Origin: Euprymna scolopes
Lineage: Eukaryota; Mollusca; Cephalopoda; Sepiida; Sepiolidae
Length of the DNA: 30,702 nt
Assembly (NCBI GenBank): GCA_024364805.1
Contig: CM044487.1
Location: 119,675,980 to 119,706,681 of the forward strand
Direction: 5' to 3'
This document shows, piece by piece, positions 1 to 11,241 of this stretch (position 1 is its first letter; the number at the start of each line of letters is the position of its first letter). The notes beneath the pieces were generated by a model. The model was not told the DNA's origin. It worked only from the letters and a program-made list of their open reading frames with translations, and did no database searches. The translations under genes and the position numbers were made by a program.

Positions 1-360
1 TCTGAGAGAAGAAACTATTAGAGTAGAAGGTTGTCCGGCATCTAGCGACATCAACAGTGATAGGACAGAGGTTGGAGCTTGGTCGATAGTGTGGAACCAA
101 TTTAATTTGACCCTAGTGAGAGACTAGTGGTAGATGCACTAACCCAGATGAGGAAACAATACTCCATGCATGGGCGAATTGTGACCTTATAAAGATATAG
201 GATGCTCTGGTGTGAGTAATTTTCTAGCATTAATAAAATTAAAAACGATTCTTTTTTTTTTTCTACTAATGTTGGTATATCGGCAATACTTGCAGTTGCA
301 CAATATACCAAATGCTTAAGGGGATCTTTAAAACTCGTACATTTCTGAATATCCATCCTT
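1..360 (-). mobile_element. LINE reverse transcriptase C-terminal remnant (Jockey/CR1-like)
   Basis: The minus strand carries an 84-codon frame (356-102) containing ILYLYKVTIRPCMEYCFLIW, which fits the segment just after the reverse transcriptase of Jockey/CR1-group LINEs (typically LYLYK.TIRP.mEYc.hiW). Further along the minus strand, past a stop, KLQPLSYHC fits the usual kLqpLshRr motif, so the match runs on toward the window edge and is cut there. The RT catalytic part is missing, so this is a 3' fragment and not a gene. A related copy in the same orientation lies at 29830-30560 and aligns at DNA level over about 200 bp. The family name is from recall of motifs, not a search. Confidence 0.7.
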
Positions 361-1539
361 TTTGAATAAATTATATAATGTAAAAATTTACAAGTGGATT
401 TAAAGATATTTGAAGTGTTTTCCCAAATAAGTGTTTGTATAAAATATAATTTGATTTTTGTTTAGAGATTGATAAAGTCCCCTCCCCTCCAATACATGTG
501 GAAAATTGCAAAAAAAGGTAAATAAATTTTGCAAATTAGGCACAAGACCTTCAAAAGTGAGAGGGAGGTCAGTGGTCACCCACTGTTTATCTATTTGTTC
601 ACCACTGTTTCTTTCTTTCACCTTTTGTCTATCAGCTCAACAATCACCACAATACCAGATTTACTCTTTGGACTACAATGAATTTTATTTACAAAAGATA
701 AGTGCAATTTTATGAAAAATCAAGTAGAACATCAAAAACACTCAAAATTCCTTTTTAATAGTAGATCGTCTGCTGTTTTCCAGTTTGTTTAGAACTGAAA
801 ACAAGCAGTTCAATCTCTAAGTGAGAGCAAATAAAATAAGGTGGAGTTTGGGACTGGATACAATTTGAAGTTCTAAAATAGAATAAAAATGAATGGTCAT
901 CTTAGATCTCTATGTAAAAATAAGAAAATAAAAATGACAGGACTCCCTCACTAAAACCTTAACTGAGGATGAGTTTCAAAAACGCCCAAAACTGTGTGCA
1001 CCATGCTCAGAAAACATTCAAATTTGAGTCCTTTTCATATGTACAAGCTCGCAACTTAAGTTAAATTCTATGGAATGTAGCTTTATTTTTTTTTTTTTAT
1101 TTATTTTTTTTTTCATAATGTTTGAAGAATAAAATCAGATCCTGGTGAGAAAAAGATGCATCCATTCTATCTATGACAGGATCACAAGAAACACCATTCA
1201 TCTCTTAGTCCATGTCAATCCAGTAGGCAACATCCAGCAATACCAACTGCTTGGGATTGATGAGTCATCATCTCACTGATATACCCACCAGAACGGCCAA
1301 AATTCACTTCAGATAAAGAAGGCACGCTCAACCATTTATTCTTCAGCCCTGTTACACTGCAAACAGACATTCGCTATGCTATGTCATGGAATGTCAGCTT
1401 TGTGTTAATCAAATTCTCAAACATGTGTTCTATTTTTGCGTAACTTTTTTGTTTGTTCCTGAGTAAGTAGTGAATGCAGGTTCCAGACTCTACTGCAAAT
1501 TGACCATGGTTGTGACCTTTGCTGGTTTGCTCTCTTAAC
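361..1539. other. AT-rich stretch without recognisable gene
   Basis: Two overlapping short frames (400-621 minus, 506-715 plus) have no recognisable motif and look like chance frames. Long T/A runs lie near 1083-1112. The part from about 1130 to 1540 is less AT-rich and directly precedes the plus-strand LINE RT remnant, so it may be its upstream, non-catalytic part, but I cannot show that. Confidence 0.5.
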
Positions 1540-2340
1540 CCTTAGAAATAACACAGGAGTTCACTTTGTCTATAATCGTCCTTCATGAGCTGACAAAAAC
1601 CTATAGAAGTGGTGCTCCATAGGAGATTCTACATATAGATATTGTTATCAGTGCAACAGAAGGAAGTACATCATTTGACAGGTTGAAAGGAGCAGCTTAT
1701 GGGTTAATATGACAAAAACAAAGCATATGATATCTGATACTGTAGAAATGTTCCGCAAGTTAAATACCCATGGAACATCTTTCAGCTTGGAACTGGCTCA
1801 AATGCCACCAAACACAGAACATGATACAAGTCATGTCACAAAAGGTGCACCAACCTACTCCTGTTGTGTGTAGTGAATGCAGTTAATTTCATTTGCAATA
1901 TCTGTTGAAATTTGCCTTCCATGGAAAGTTATAGGTGTTGAGAGTTAATAATTTGATCTACTTAGCAAACACTATTGATTCCAGTAGACAAACTGATATA
2001 AGTATAGGAGAACATATCTGCTATATGGAGGGTCTTCAAGCAGCTGTCCTAAATTTTACAGAATTTAGGGATTCCTTCCTATGTGAGATTGACAACATGT
2101 AACATATATTGAACCTGTACTCTTTTATGGCTGCAAATCGTGGTCAGCAATAAACCATCAGAACGACACAATCCTAGTTACAGTGCATCGAATGGAGAAA
2201 ATTGCCAGTCTTGTTCTGTTGGCCTCCATGAGAAAGTATGTTGCACTATGATGTCTCTATTGGTAGGGCCACATTATTTGCCATCAGTTATCCCAAATGC
2301 TTCAAAGTGTGTTCCATATTGATATCAATGACCCAAAGCT
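1540..2340 (+). mobile_element. Decayed LINE reverse transcriptase (APE-type, RTE/L1-like), partial
   Basis: Translated blocks on the plus strand, in shifting frames, follow the order of a LINE RT. FTLSIIVLHEL (about 1560) fits the FSLFINDL motif. DIVISATEGSTSFDRL (about 1640) fits the stretch after the catalytic F/Y-ADD box. LMVNMTKTKHMIS (about 1705) fits the 'glkiN..KTKvm' motif. VNNLIYLANTIDSSRQTDIS (about 1942) fits 'VeeF.YLG..i...g....i'. LFYGCKSWSAI (about 2122) fits 'LLYGcetWt'. The catalytic aspartates themselves are not clearly preserved. Several stops and frame changes interrupt it, so it is long dead. Clade assignment beyond APE-type LINE is uncertain. Confidence 0.65.
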
Positions 2341-2552
2341 GCTTAAGACATTTAGGGGATCAGTTGATGACTACCTAATCTTGATAGGTAGCAAAACTGA
2401 AAGGAAAAGTTGAGTTCACGAAACATCTAAATTCAAGCATGAGGCAGTATGAAAAATGAAATATTAATAATTAAAAGTATGAAAATAAATATCCATATAA
2501 ATGTATGTCACTCAATTTATTTTCTCATCTTTTTGTTGCTTTACAAGGGTAG

Positions 2553-2558
<6 letters not shown>

Positions 2559-2585
<27 letters not shown>
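2559..2585. repeat. (TA)n microsatellite
   Basis: An uninterrupted TA dinucleotide run of about 27 bp inside AT-rich DNA between two LINE remnants. No gene is seen from 2340 to about 2850. Confidence 0.95.
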
Positions 2586-2757
2586 GCAATCTCTCTTCAT
2601 AACTATGAATGCATGTCAAGTCTATACAAATGTTTCTGGTTATGCTCTATTTTTCTTTTCACATTTTATTGCAGCATGTATATACATTAACTGACGATAC
2701 GTTTAACTTCTAATTAGTTTTAGATTTGAAAACTTCCAAAACAAGGAAAGTAACTGC

Positions 2758-2760
<3 letters not shown>

Positions 2761-2790
<30 letters not shown>
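2761..2790. repeat. T30 homopolymer, possible minus-strand poly(A) tail
   Basis: Thirty consecutive T on the plus strand, i.e. a 30-A run on the minus strand. It lies downstream (minus-strand sense) of the LINE remnant at 2850-3980, where a poly(A) tail would be expected if the element had a short 3' UTR. Long T runs are common elsewhere in this window, so the link is only plausible. Confidence 0.6.
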
Positions 2791-2794
<4 letters not shown>

Positions 2795-2849
2795 ATAGAA
2801 TTCAATAAACTTGTCAAAAATGAAACAAGTTGCTATGTAGGGATGAGGG

Positions 2850-3980
2850 GGGGGTCAGAAATTTACACAGAAGAGAATACAGAGGCCCAACAGCTGCTTA
2901 ATTTTGCTTTGAATTGCATTATTGGCACTTTCCTCCAGTTTAATCAAAATCGGCAGTGTAACAATTTCTGGTAATACCTGTATAGAAATGTCTTTCTGTT
3001 CCAGCTGAGAATAATGTCCAGAGAGAGATCATAATAGGCAGTGAAGATTTTAGGCCAAAATATGATCACCATATAAATGTTGGTGCTCAAGGGTGAAAAT
3101 TTTAATCTTCTAGTCAGCTTTTATAGAGAAAATTCTGTAGTATTTGCACCATTTGAGTAGCCAGTCATTGAACTCTGTCCAGATGCCAGATATCATGTAT
3201 TATGTAAGAAGCAGAGGGCTGGACACCATATTCTAACAGTCATCCAACAAGGGACATAAAGTGGGAGAAATTTAAGGAATGAGTTAGTAGAGAAAGCTTC
3301 TTTTTATTTTATTTTTTTTTTTTTTCCAACCTGGATTCAATACTTAGATGGTTTATTGGATAAGTTAACTTTGTCTTTATCTCTTTGCGTAGAGCTGTGT
3401 TAGTCGGAAGGAGGACTTGTTTCAATATGGCAACATTTCTCAACATTGATGTACAAGTCCCATCCAGTATACCATTTTCAGGCATGTTGAAGGTCAGGTT
3501 AAATATTGTCAATTTCACTTCTACAGGCTACCAATTTGAAGTCCTCTGCAAATAGGAGCACGTTTCTTCCTATATGTCATTGATATAAAGATAGAGTAGG
3601 AATCGACATGGCACCTTGGTGAACACCACTGCATGCATCCATCTCGGATGACATTGTCACTTATTTGAACTCTGTACATACAATCATCAAGAAAGAATGT
3701 TATCCACTTTATAATCGATTCATGGAGGCCAGAGGTGTTGAGTTTATGTAGAAATAAGTGGTGTTTGGTGGAATCAAAGTTCAGAAAGACCGTGTGAACA
3801 ATATTCTCAGTCATTTATTATATTCATGACCTATTCTTCCACCATAAGTAAATTTGTGTAACACAAACCTTTTGGAATAAAATCATGTTGACATGGCAGC
3901 AATAGATGTAAGATGAGCCATGATTGCCTACTGTAGTAGAACTTTCATGGATTTGGAAACAAGAGAAGTGAAACTTTCTG
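2850..3980 (-). mobile_element. CR1/Jockey-like LINE: reverse transcriptase and C-terminal region, decayed
   Basis: Reading the minus strand from about 3970 down, the expected order of an RT is seen. ISLVSKSMKVL is near 3960. MILFQKVCVTQIYLWW (about 3880) fits 'qhGF.pkrSc.tnLl'. VFLNFDSTKHHLFLHKLNTS with HESIIKWITFFLDD (3790-3680) fits 'vfLDFekAFD.v.h..Ll.KL...gi....i.Wi..fL'. LLFAEDFKLV (about 3560) stands where the catalytic F/Y-ADD lies, with the first Asp replaced by Glu. KWYTGWDLYINVEKC (about 3460) fits 'W...W.l.fN..Kc'. Further down come LLEYGVQPSASYIIHDIWHL and LEHQHLYGDHI (about 3210-3050), the typical CR1-group 'pvLEYgvq.WsPyl..Di..LE....rLrGDlie' region. At least five frame changes or stops break it. 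Confidence 0.8.
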
Positions 3981-4012
3981 ATCTTTTTAATTCATTGGGT
4001 TTTCTTATTTTT

Positions 4013-4044
4013 GTGTGTGTGTGTGGGTTTTTTTTTTTTTTTTT
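4013..4044. repeat. (GT)n plus T17 run
   Basis: A short GT dinucleotide run followed, after a GGG, by about 17 T. It lies in the 3980-4430 stretch, which otherwise shows only AT-rich sequence. Confidence 0.85.
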
Positions 4045-4429
4045 AATTTTTTTAGTTTAGTTTGAATGAAACTATTTCCTGGCATATAGCGATTTACTAA
4101 TGTTTGTGTATGAAGTAACATTTCCAAAGCCTCCATTATTATCCAATCTCCCAACAAGGATTCTCACCATCTGACTACTTTGATAATCCATAACTATCCT
4201 TTCTTCCTACATTTCCTTTCTATTCATATAGTGCCATTTTACTTGCATGTTTATTTTTGCAGCCGTTGTAATACCTATGAATGATTTTATAAATTAATTA
4301 CAATGAAGACTTTATAAGTTTTTTTTTTTTTAACAATTATATACAGAAACAGTCGGTGAACATCGTATGTTAAGTGCCCAAAAGTTTCCTGCTTGTATTT
4401 CTATGTAAAGGGATTACATTAAGTGTAAG

Positions 4430-5640
4430 AAACTAGTTCCTAAGATACTATTATCCCTATACTTAAAAAAATGAAAAAGTGATTTTTTGATTCTTACTAA
4501 TGTTAAATTATGAGTTTTTGTATCGTGTTGGCATTTGTGCTTTATGGGCACTTCTGGTTGTGTTGTTTCTCTAGTCTGGAATGTTGTTTCTGTTGGAGTG
4601 TTTTACCTTGTGACATGGTCATTGAAATGAAACTGAGTGCATTTCTTTGAATATTCATCTAGGAACTGAAGACAAATTCAGTCAGTACTCTTGCTAATTT
4701 TCATTGCTCCATTTTGTAATCTAAAATGTGCAGTTGGTCCTGTGAGCATTGGAAAATTGTGCTGTGTTATCATGGTAACCTTTTTACTTGTAAACTTCAA
4801 CGACGATGAATGGTGGAATCTTTGCAATTGTTTCTTTTTCATAATGCAGTTGTTCAATAGTTCAACTGGACCTTGAAAATTGTGGCTGATGAGCATTGCT
4901 TGTAAACATAACCTTATTAAATCAGAAACATTCCCTTTTGCTTTGAATTATGTTCTTTCCATAATTTGAATTTATCTGTCCACAAAACTACTTGATTTAG
5001 GAAACCTTGATTACATTAAATGACCAAATTGCTATTGTTGGGCAAATTCCTTGAATGTTATGCAAGAGTATTGTGATCTATTGTTACTGACCATTCCAGT
5101 GGGAATACTATGTTCAGAAAACGTTCCATTGCAGAGTCTAGTATATTACTTGTATTTGGACCTGTCATTTTGTGTAGGGTCATGAATTTGCTGAAATTAT
5201 TTGATGCTTGAAGTGAAACAAACCATACTAACAACTTTCCATGCTCAGCTAAAGATATTGTACGGTTTTATAGTTTTGTTTGATTGTGCAGACAGTTCTA
5301 GCGGTGGTAGTCAAGACTGCTGGTTCTTGTACATTCACCATGCATGAAATGCTGTTATGGTAGTCTGAATTATTGTACTTGCACAGTTTATTGATATTAC
5401 CATAGCATTATATTGGGATGCCATTGTAATCAGTTTTGTTTCATTTGTTTTCAATGTTGGGAATGCATTAAAATTAACATATTTTATGGAATGTACAAAC
5501 TGATAATGTTTTCTTTGGCACCAGTATCTATTTTTAGTCACAGCCTATGGATTCCACTTCTGTTTAACAGTTATGTGAAGTTTTCATCTTGGAGATGGAG
5601 AATTATGCTACTAAATGTTAAACCTATTAACTCTTCCTCA
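4430..5640 (-). mobile_element. Gypsy-type LTR retrotransposon fossil: integrase region
   Basis: On the minus strand, translated blocks resemble the order of a Ty3/Gypsy integrase: a zinc-binding N-terminal part (about 5560-5450), the catalytic-core C-terminal half (about 5090-4870), and a C-terminal region of the kind found in invertebrate Gypsy polyproteins (about 4700-4440). No gag, protease or RT part and no flanking long terminal repeats were found nearby. The copy is broken in many places (roughly ten or more) and is clearly old. Identification rests on recalled motif similarity. Confidence 0.6.
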
Positions 5641-7180
5641 GATCTTTTGAGTATTGTATATAGCATCCATCCAAACAAGGTCACAATATCAACTACAAGT
5701 GGAACTTATATGGAAATACACTCATATTTCCATACGAGTTCCTCTTGTGGTTAATATTGCAAGTTTTTTTTTTTTTTTTCATATATAGCTTTCATTTTAT
5801 ACACTTGACTTGGTCCGTTATCTTTTCCTTTTGCTCTGTGGTTGGCATTACTATGTGTTGCACATAAATCCAAATGCTGATCAAGAACATATTGGTGAGC
5901 CTAAAGCTTGTATAATAATTTCACCTTTTTTTCTTCTTTTGCAAAATTTATAAATGTTTTTGTTTATAATCTTGTAAGTTAGTATGCTAAAATGTAATCC
6001 ATTGTCATATAAATAGATACTATGCATAATATTGCATTTTGTCTTTGAGTAATGTGCTTTTAAGTGTGGATATGATTGACTGATGTTGCCCTTTGGAGTC
6101 AGTTATTGTCTAATATGGAACCGAATATCTGATCGGTTAGTTTCATGTGAAATACAAAGGATTTGAAGTTGTCATTCTTGGGCCAACAAAAGGCGGACAA
6201 TATCCGGAGCACTTATCAAACATACAATATTTTAAGTGGAGTGGGATGAATTTGAATTATTACTGTAATACAAACACAAAATTCTGGTCCCAATTGAAAT
6301 AATGTAACTTTCCAGCCACCAGATTTGTCAAATGTTACTTTGTCAAATGATAAAATGAAATATTCAATTAAAAATGTCAATAAATCTCACCAACAAGAGT
6401 AGATATTCTTAAACAATCAATTCAATCTATGCATTTACTGATGGTACTGTGATTTCCATCAGAAATAGATAAATCTTAATTGAATAAAGTTGTCCAGCCT
6501 TGAATTTAAATGCACCCTAATAAACAAAAAATGTCCTGTCCAGCTTGTAAAATTTGATTTCTTTAAATAAAAAAAAAACGTACTTCATCAATTTACGTAA
6601 TTTTTTAAATGTGACCTCTTTGTTCTTTGATAGATACGTGCATCATAAAGATAGTTTTATATTTTCTGATTTTTTTTTTTTTTAAATGTAATGCTAAACA
6701 GGAACTGTAAATTGTCTCTTGAGGAGCTTTTTTTTCTTTTTTTTTTTTCTCCAATTAAAATTCAGCATACGATGGTGTTAAAATTTAAGTGAAATTGAAT
6801 ATAACTAAATTTTACATTTTTTTTTTTTTTGTCACCCTTCATTGTTATAAACAGAAGAAATTTTGTTTATTCTCTGAATCTTTCATAATAATTGAACAGA
6901 TTTTATCAAATCCACCACTTAAAAATTTTTTACTTTAATTCTTATACACTGAATGCTAAAAATTAATCTTTTTTGAATTGGCTTTTTCTAAAATTATAAT
7001 CAGATTTTGTCTAGCTTTGGAGTATAATGGTCATACTTATAAAATTAGTGTAAAAAAAGTGACTTGTAATAAAATAGTTTGACATTAAAACAAACAAAAA
7101 AAAAAAAGTTCAGATAATCCTTCTACAATAGTTTCACACTATTCATATTTCTCTGCTGTAACTAACTTGCTAATAATCAA
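5641..7180. other. AT-rich DNA without recognisable gene
   Basis: I see only AT-rich sequence with several T runs of 12-15 nt (for example 5765-5779, 6669-6683, 6818-6830). Whether the fossil Gypsy element once extended into this side cannot be told. Confidence 0.5.
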
Positions 7181-7219
7181 ATTCAATAATGGGTGATTTC
7201 ATATTTAACAAAGCCTGGA

Positions 7220-7220
<1 letters not shown>

Positions 7221-7263
<43 letters not shown>

Positions 7264-7280
7264 TGCATGTGTGTGTGTAT
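7221..7280. repeat. Compound microsatellite (CA)n(TA)n...(TG)n
   Basis: About 11 CA units run directly into about 9 TA units, then after a short ATTGCA spacer about 6 TG units. The CA arm is complementary to the TG arm and the TA block is self-complementary, so the tract can fold back on itself. Confidence 0.95.
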
Positions 7281-8400
7281 TAGATTTCTGTTATGACCTG
7301 GAATATTATACCCCACCATGAGAATTATTCGTAAGACAAAATGGGAGAAGAAAGGCTTTGTTTCATACTTGTTTAATCTTGTCTTGTATGTTTCACAAAT
7401 GAAGCAACAAATCAAACTTTTTACGCGCCCCTCCCCCCCTTCAGCAAATGATTAGAAATATATGGGTATTGATGATGGGCCCACTCAGCAAGAATCGAGA
7501 TCTTTACATTAACAGGTTGATCTAAAATATAGTTTTCTTCGTCTATATAAGTGTAGATCTTTTGCTCACACGCATTTGTTTTGACAATTTTGCTTCCACT
7601 TTATCAACTTTCCACAAGTTTCTATTTGCAAGTAAATTCTGTTAATTCATATTATTGATGAGAATTACTATCATTGAATTTATCGCTGAAAACATTTACC
7701 ATATCTTGCATGTTCACTCTTCTATCACTGCCTCCATGTCTGTAGTGGCTTTAATGTTGAGTGGCTAATGCTGGTAGGTTTTGTCATGATTTATCTCTTG
7801 TCTATGGTATTGCCCAGAATTTTGATAAACTTGCATGCTTCATGCTGATGAGTATTTCATGAGCCTCGTTGATTTTTTTCCTGTAAACTTGTCTTGGACA
7901 ACACTTAACCATTGTTCCCTCCACTAGGATTTTCCAATTATCTTAATTAAAATCAAAAAGTTCAGTAAGACCTGATGTCCTTTTCCATCGCAGCATGTAC
8001 AGATATTTAAAGACTGACTGAGACAGCCTCAGAACTTTTACATAAAAAATTCCTTTACATTTCATTTTCAAACTGTATTGCATATCAGATATTCTATTAC
8101 CGATTGGTTAATTGAATGTGCTGCTACCATTGTTCATAGAAATTTCTATTTCAATTGCTTTTAACAAAATAGATGCTTTAAAACCCTTTAGTTCTGTTTG
8201 CAATCACTGCAGAAATGTTATAGAAAATACGAAAGAGTTCTATAATCCATTAAATCTAGAATAGCCAAGCAGATGCTGAGTTTCCACAAGTTTTTGTAAA
8301 TAACAAATAGTTCTGAACAGCTATAAGATCTCCATTTCAATCATCAAACCAGAAATGATCTCCTCAGCATTTGATAAAGCCAAGAAAAAAAAAAAAAAAT
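7281..8400. other. AT-rich DNA without recognisable gene
   Basis: No coding motif, RNA or repeat structure stands out. A short C-rich patch is at 7426-7439 and an A14 run at 8386-8399. Confidence 0.45.
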
Positions 8401-8527
8401 GCATCAAATTTTTACATTTTGTGATCCGGGCCATTTGCCCTCTGTATTTCTTCTATCAATATAAACACTTGGAGCAACATCCATAGCTGTCCAGGATGTT
8501 ATCAAAATGGTGGGCCTTACCCAGAGC

Positions 8528-8664
8528 AGCTCCATCCATTTCAACTGGCACAAAGTGAGGATCCAACCACAGAAGTTTGGTTTTAGGCATCCAAAACAAA
8601 GCTTTTTTCCTTTCATGACCAATAGCCGGATCCTCACCTTGCCCCAGTTGAAATGGATGGAGCT
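8528..8664. repeat. 37-bp near-perfect inverted repeat with 63-nt spacer
   Basis: The left arm (8528-8564) begins AGCTCCATCCATTTCAACTG, and the reverse complement of the right arm (8628-8664) begins identically. The arms match at 34 of 37 positions. Homology stops sharply at both arm edges. The spacer holds a smaller fold, TTTGGTTTT against AAAACAAA. The minus strand is open across it (8404-8637) but the encoded peptide is not recognised. It could be a fold-back element or an inverted duplication. Confidence 0.85.
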
Positions 8665-8752
8665 CCTCTTGATGAGGCTCTGTTTTGATAAGCTCCTATG
8701 ACTTCTTTTCTCTTCAGATCTGTAGTAAATTTACATCAGATCTGTTTCTAAG

Positions 8753-8985
8753 GTCTTTGAAAAAATGGTTGGATCACTCTATCACACCAAAAAGTATCTC
8801 ACTTATGATGCAATCTCATACTTGTATAAGAGCCAGATACAGCCTAAGATTGCATACTGTTGGCACATTTAGGGAAGTGTCGCTCAGATTTTGTCCTTTG
8901 TCACGGTAGGAGATGGAAAATTTCTTCTCTTTTCTCCAGCTTCTTTCTCACAGAAGTGAAAGTCTTTATCATTATTCTGATGGTA
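8753..8985 (+). mobile_element. LINE C-terminal fragment (Jockey/CR1-like)
   Basis: From 8753 the plus strand reads VFEKMVGSLYHTKKYLTYDA followed by ISYLYKSQIQPKIAYCWHI, the post-RT motif of Jockey/CR1-group LINEs (kvvgslyR.rkyLtp.aisyLYKs.IrP.ieYc.HiW). A stop follows where the Trp of HIW is expected. LLSHRSESLYHY (about 8943) then fits the 'pLshRr.vasLslfyRY' motif. The fragment is 5'-truncated and directly followed by a different LINE type in the same orientation. Confidence 0.75.
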
Positions 8986-9735
8986 GAGACTTGACTAAAA
9001 TAGGTGAATTTACCCAGGACTATATAGATAAAGAAGACTATATACTGGCTAAAAAGAGGACTGCTCCATTATGATCAGGAGAAAATTATAATGGCTGCCC
9101 AAGATCAAGGCTTGATGACCAATGCTTTAAAAAAATGAGTGGTTTCAGCAATAAGTACATATTCTGTCACCTGAAAGTGTGAGCCACCTGACATCTAGTT
9201 GTAATGTTCTGCTGGGGAACGATTACTATACAAGGTGACACATTGCAGTGTGCAAATATCTTCACTGGACAATGTATAAAAAAATTTAATATCGAATACA
9301 ACAGCAAGTCCTGGTGACATAGACCAGAAAGAAGAGTTGGAAATACGTCATACACCATCCACTATGATTATGCAATTCCTACATTGTGTACCTAGAAAAC
9401 GAAGCTATTAAATCTGACATAGTGATATGGGGCAAGAAGAAAAAAGCAACTGTAGTAGAAGTTAGTGCCCCTCCCTCAATGATGCTAGAGTAAACAGAGC
9501 AGAGAAAGAAAATATAACAAAATAGCAAGGTCTTGTTACGACATGAAAAGAAACTGGAATCTTAAGATTTCTATCGTTCCAGTAATTATAGGAGCAACTG
9601 GACTTCTAAAAAAAGAATTTCCAAAACTAACTGGCAAATATACCAGATAAACCAAGTGCAAGAGTCAAACTGCAGTTAAAGAGGTGGTTAGAATCTTGAA
9701 AAGATCTGTTGGAATGTATTATATAGTGGATGAAT
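8986..9735 (+). mobile_element. C-terminus of an RLE-type LINE (R2/NeSL-like) with restriction-like endonuclease remnant
   Basis: At 9045 an open stretch reads WLKRGLLHYDQEKIIMAAQD, fitting the 'WLk.GyLk.eTEgLiiAAQDQal.T' block known upstream of the zinc knuckle in RLE-bearing LINEs. FCHLKV with a downstream H and C (about 9161-9210) is a worn CCHC-like knuckle. LHWTMYKKI (about 9262) fits the 'vhW.lc.ky' block. At about 9396 VYLENEAIKSDIVIWGKKKK followed by VVEVSAP matches the endonuclease signature 'RPDIVv.dk......DvavP', with Pro changed to Ser. LKISIVPVIIGATGLLKKEF (about 9561) fits the 'v.viPvVIGAlG.i.k' block, and KEVVRILKRSVGM closes it. Several TGA stops, possibly from CGA decay, and frame changes show it is inactive. 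Confidence 0.75.
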
Positions 9736-11034
9736 GCCTGCCATCCAGTTAGAACAAAATAAAACAAAAAAAAAAAACAAAAAAGCTAAGTGAAGATGAG
9801 TGGAGAAATAAGCATGGCGTACAATTTGTATATCCTGTTAATGAAGTTTTTTTTTATTTATTTTTTTTTTCAATTAATTTAGATTGATCAATAAACAGAG
9901 GCTTGTCACATCCGTAAGATGTATATTATGGAAAATCCTTTTTTAGATTTGGAAAACAATGATTTAAGATTAAATGGGTTCATTCTGCTTTAAAATTTAG
10001 ATATCGGTCAATGTTATAATTCTTTTTCATAGAACTTATGAATCCATCCTTTAACAAATCGGTAAATGTTGGGTACAGATGAAGTTTGGTATTTGTTATT
10101 CACCGAATAACTTTGCTTTTTTTAATTTTGTGTTAAAGACTTAATGTTTTCTCGTGGGAATTACATTTAACCTTTCCATCAAAATAAGGACTGAGAGAAA
10201 TTCACACAATCAGTTGGCAAATAATTAATGGCAAAATTAACTTGTATAAATAGAAAGCAATGCTTTATATTTCAACATTTCAACCTTCTTGGTGGCTGAG
10301 ATAGTTTGGTGATGTTTGCCAAATATTAGAACAAAAATTGTCAATCTTGGAGGATAGGGATGTAATCTTCGCACTGTAGCTTAACCTTATACAAAATAAG
10401 TTTAGTATTTGTCGAACATGACGATGACAAATTGATAATGGTGTTAATATTTTCCTCTTCATCTTAAATTAATTATATCCACTTGATGTTGCATGAGAAT
10501 ATTTTTATTTTGATTTGTTTCCATTATTGATCTTATCCCTTTCTTTAGCTTTTTTTCTCTTAATTTCTCTAAGAAAATATTGAAATTTTATGGAAAGATA
10601 ACTTAATGAATATTTCATAAAATCGCTAGGGACATCTTAGAAAATGTTGAAATTTAATTCACATAGATCGCTTAAAGTTCTTGGCAAAATAGACCTGGTA
10701 TTAAATAACACATTTTTAAAGGGCTGTTGCATGTTATATACTCGTATATAGATTTTATATTTAAGATTCTAAAATAAGTGAAAATTTATAAATCCTTGAG
10801 CTGCTGATGCATTTTTATGAGTAAATGATAAATTCTTGAACCAATCCCATTGATAAAGTTAGTACTTTAAAATAATCATGTCATTGTTGAGATTACATTT
10901 GTACATGCTACTTGTTAGACCCTGCATTTTAAGGTGGTGGGAGTGTATTGTCTTCAAAGCTAAGAAATTAAAAAAAAAATTTTACTATGACTTATCCGTT
11001 CAAATTCACTTTTTTTTTTTTTTTTTTTTTTTTT
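9736..11034. other. AT-rich DNA without recognisable gene
   Basis: No feature was recognised apart from A- and T-rich runs. It ends in a T24 run (11011-11034) abutting the assembly gap. A frame at 10878 reads LYMLLVRPC, faintly LINE-like, but it is too short to call. Confidence 0.4.
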
Positions 11035-11241
11035 NNNNNNNNNNNNNNNNNNNNNNNNNNNNNNNNNNNNNNNNNNNNNNNNNNNNNNNNNNNNNNNNNN
11101 NNNNNNNNNNNNNNNNNNNNNNNNNNNNNNNNNNNNNNNNNNNNNNNNNNNNNNNNNNNNNNNNNNNNNNNNNNNNNNNNNNNNNNNNNNNNNNNNNNNN
11201 NNNNNNNNNNNNNNNNNNNNNNNNNNNNNNNNNNNNNNNNN
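11035..11241. other. Assembly gap (207 N)
   Basis: Unknown bases lie between a T24 run and a C8 run. Open frames that run through the N block are artefacts. The homopolymers at both edges suggest sequencing stalled in low-complexity DNA. Confidence 1.

Noticed and set aside
5413-5754. 113-codon plus-strand frame
   Set aside because: It is antisense to the Gypsy integrase fossil and has no motif of its own.
7849-7880. CTGATGAG as a hammerhead core
   Set aside because: No GAAA box or matching stems follow.
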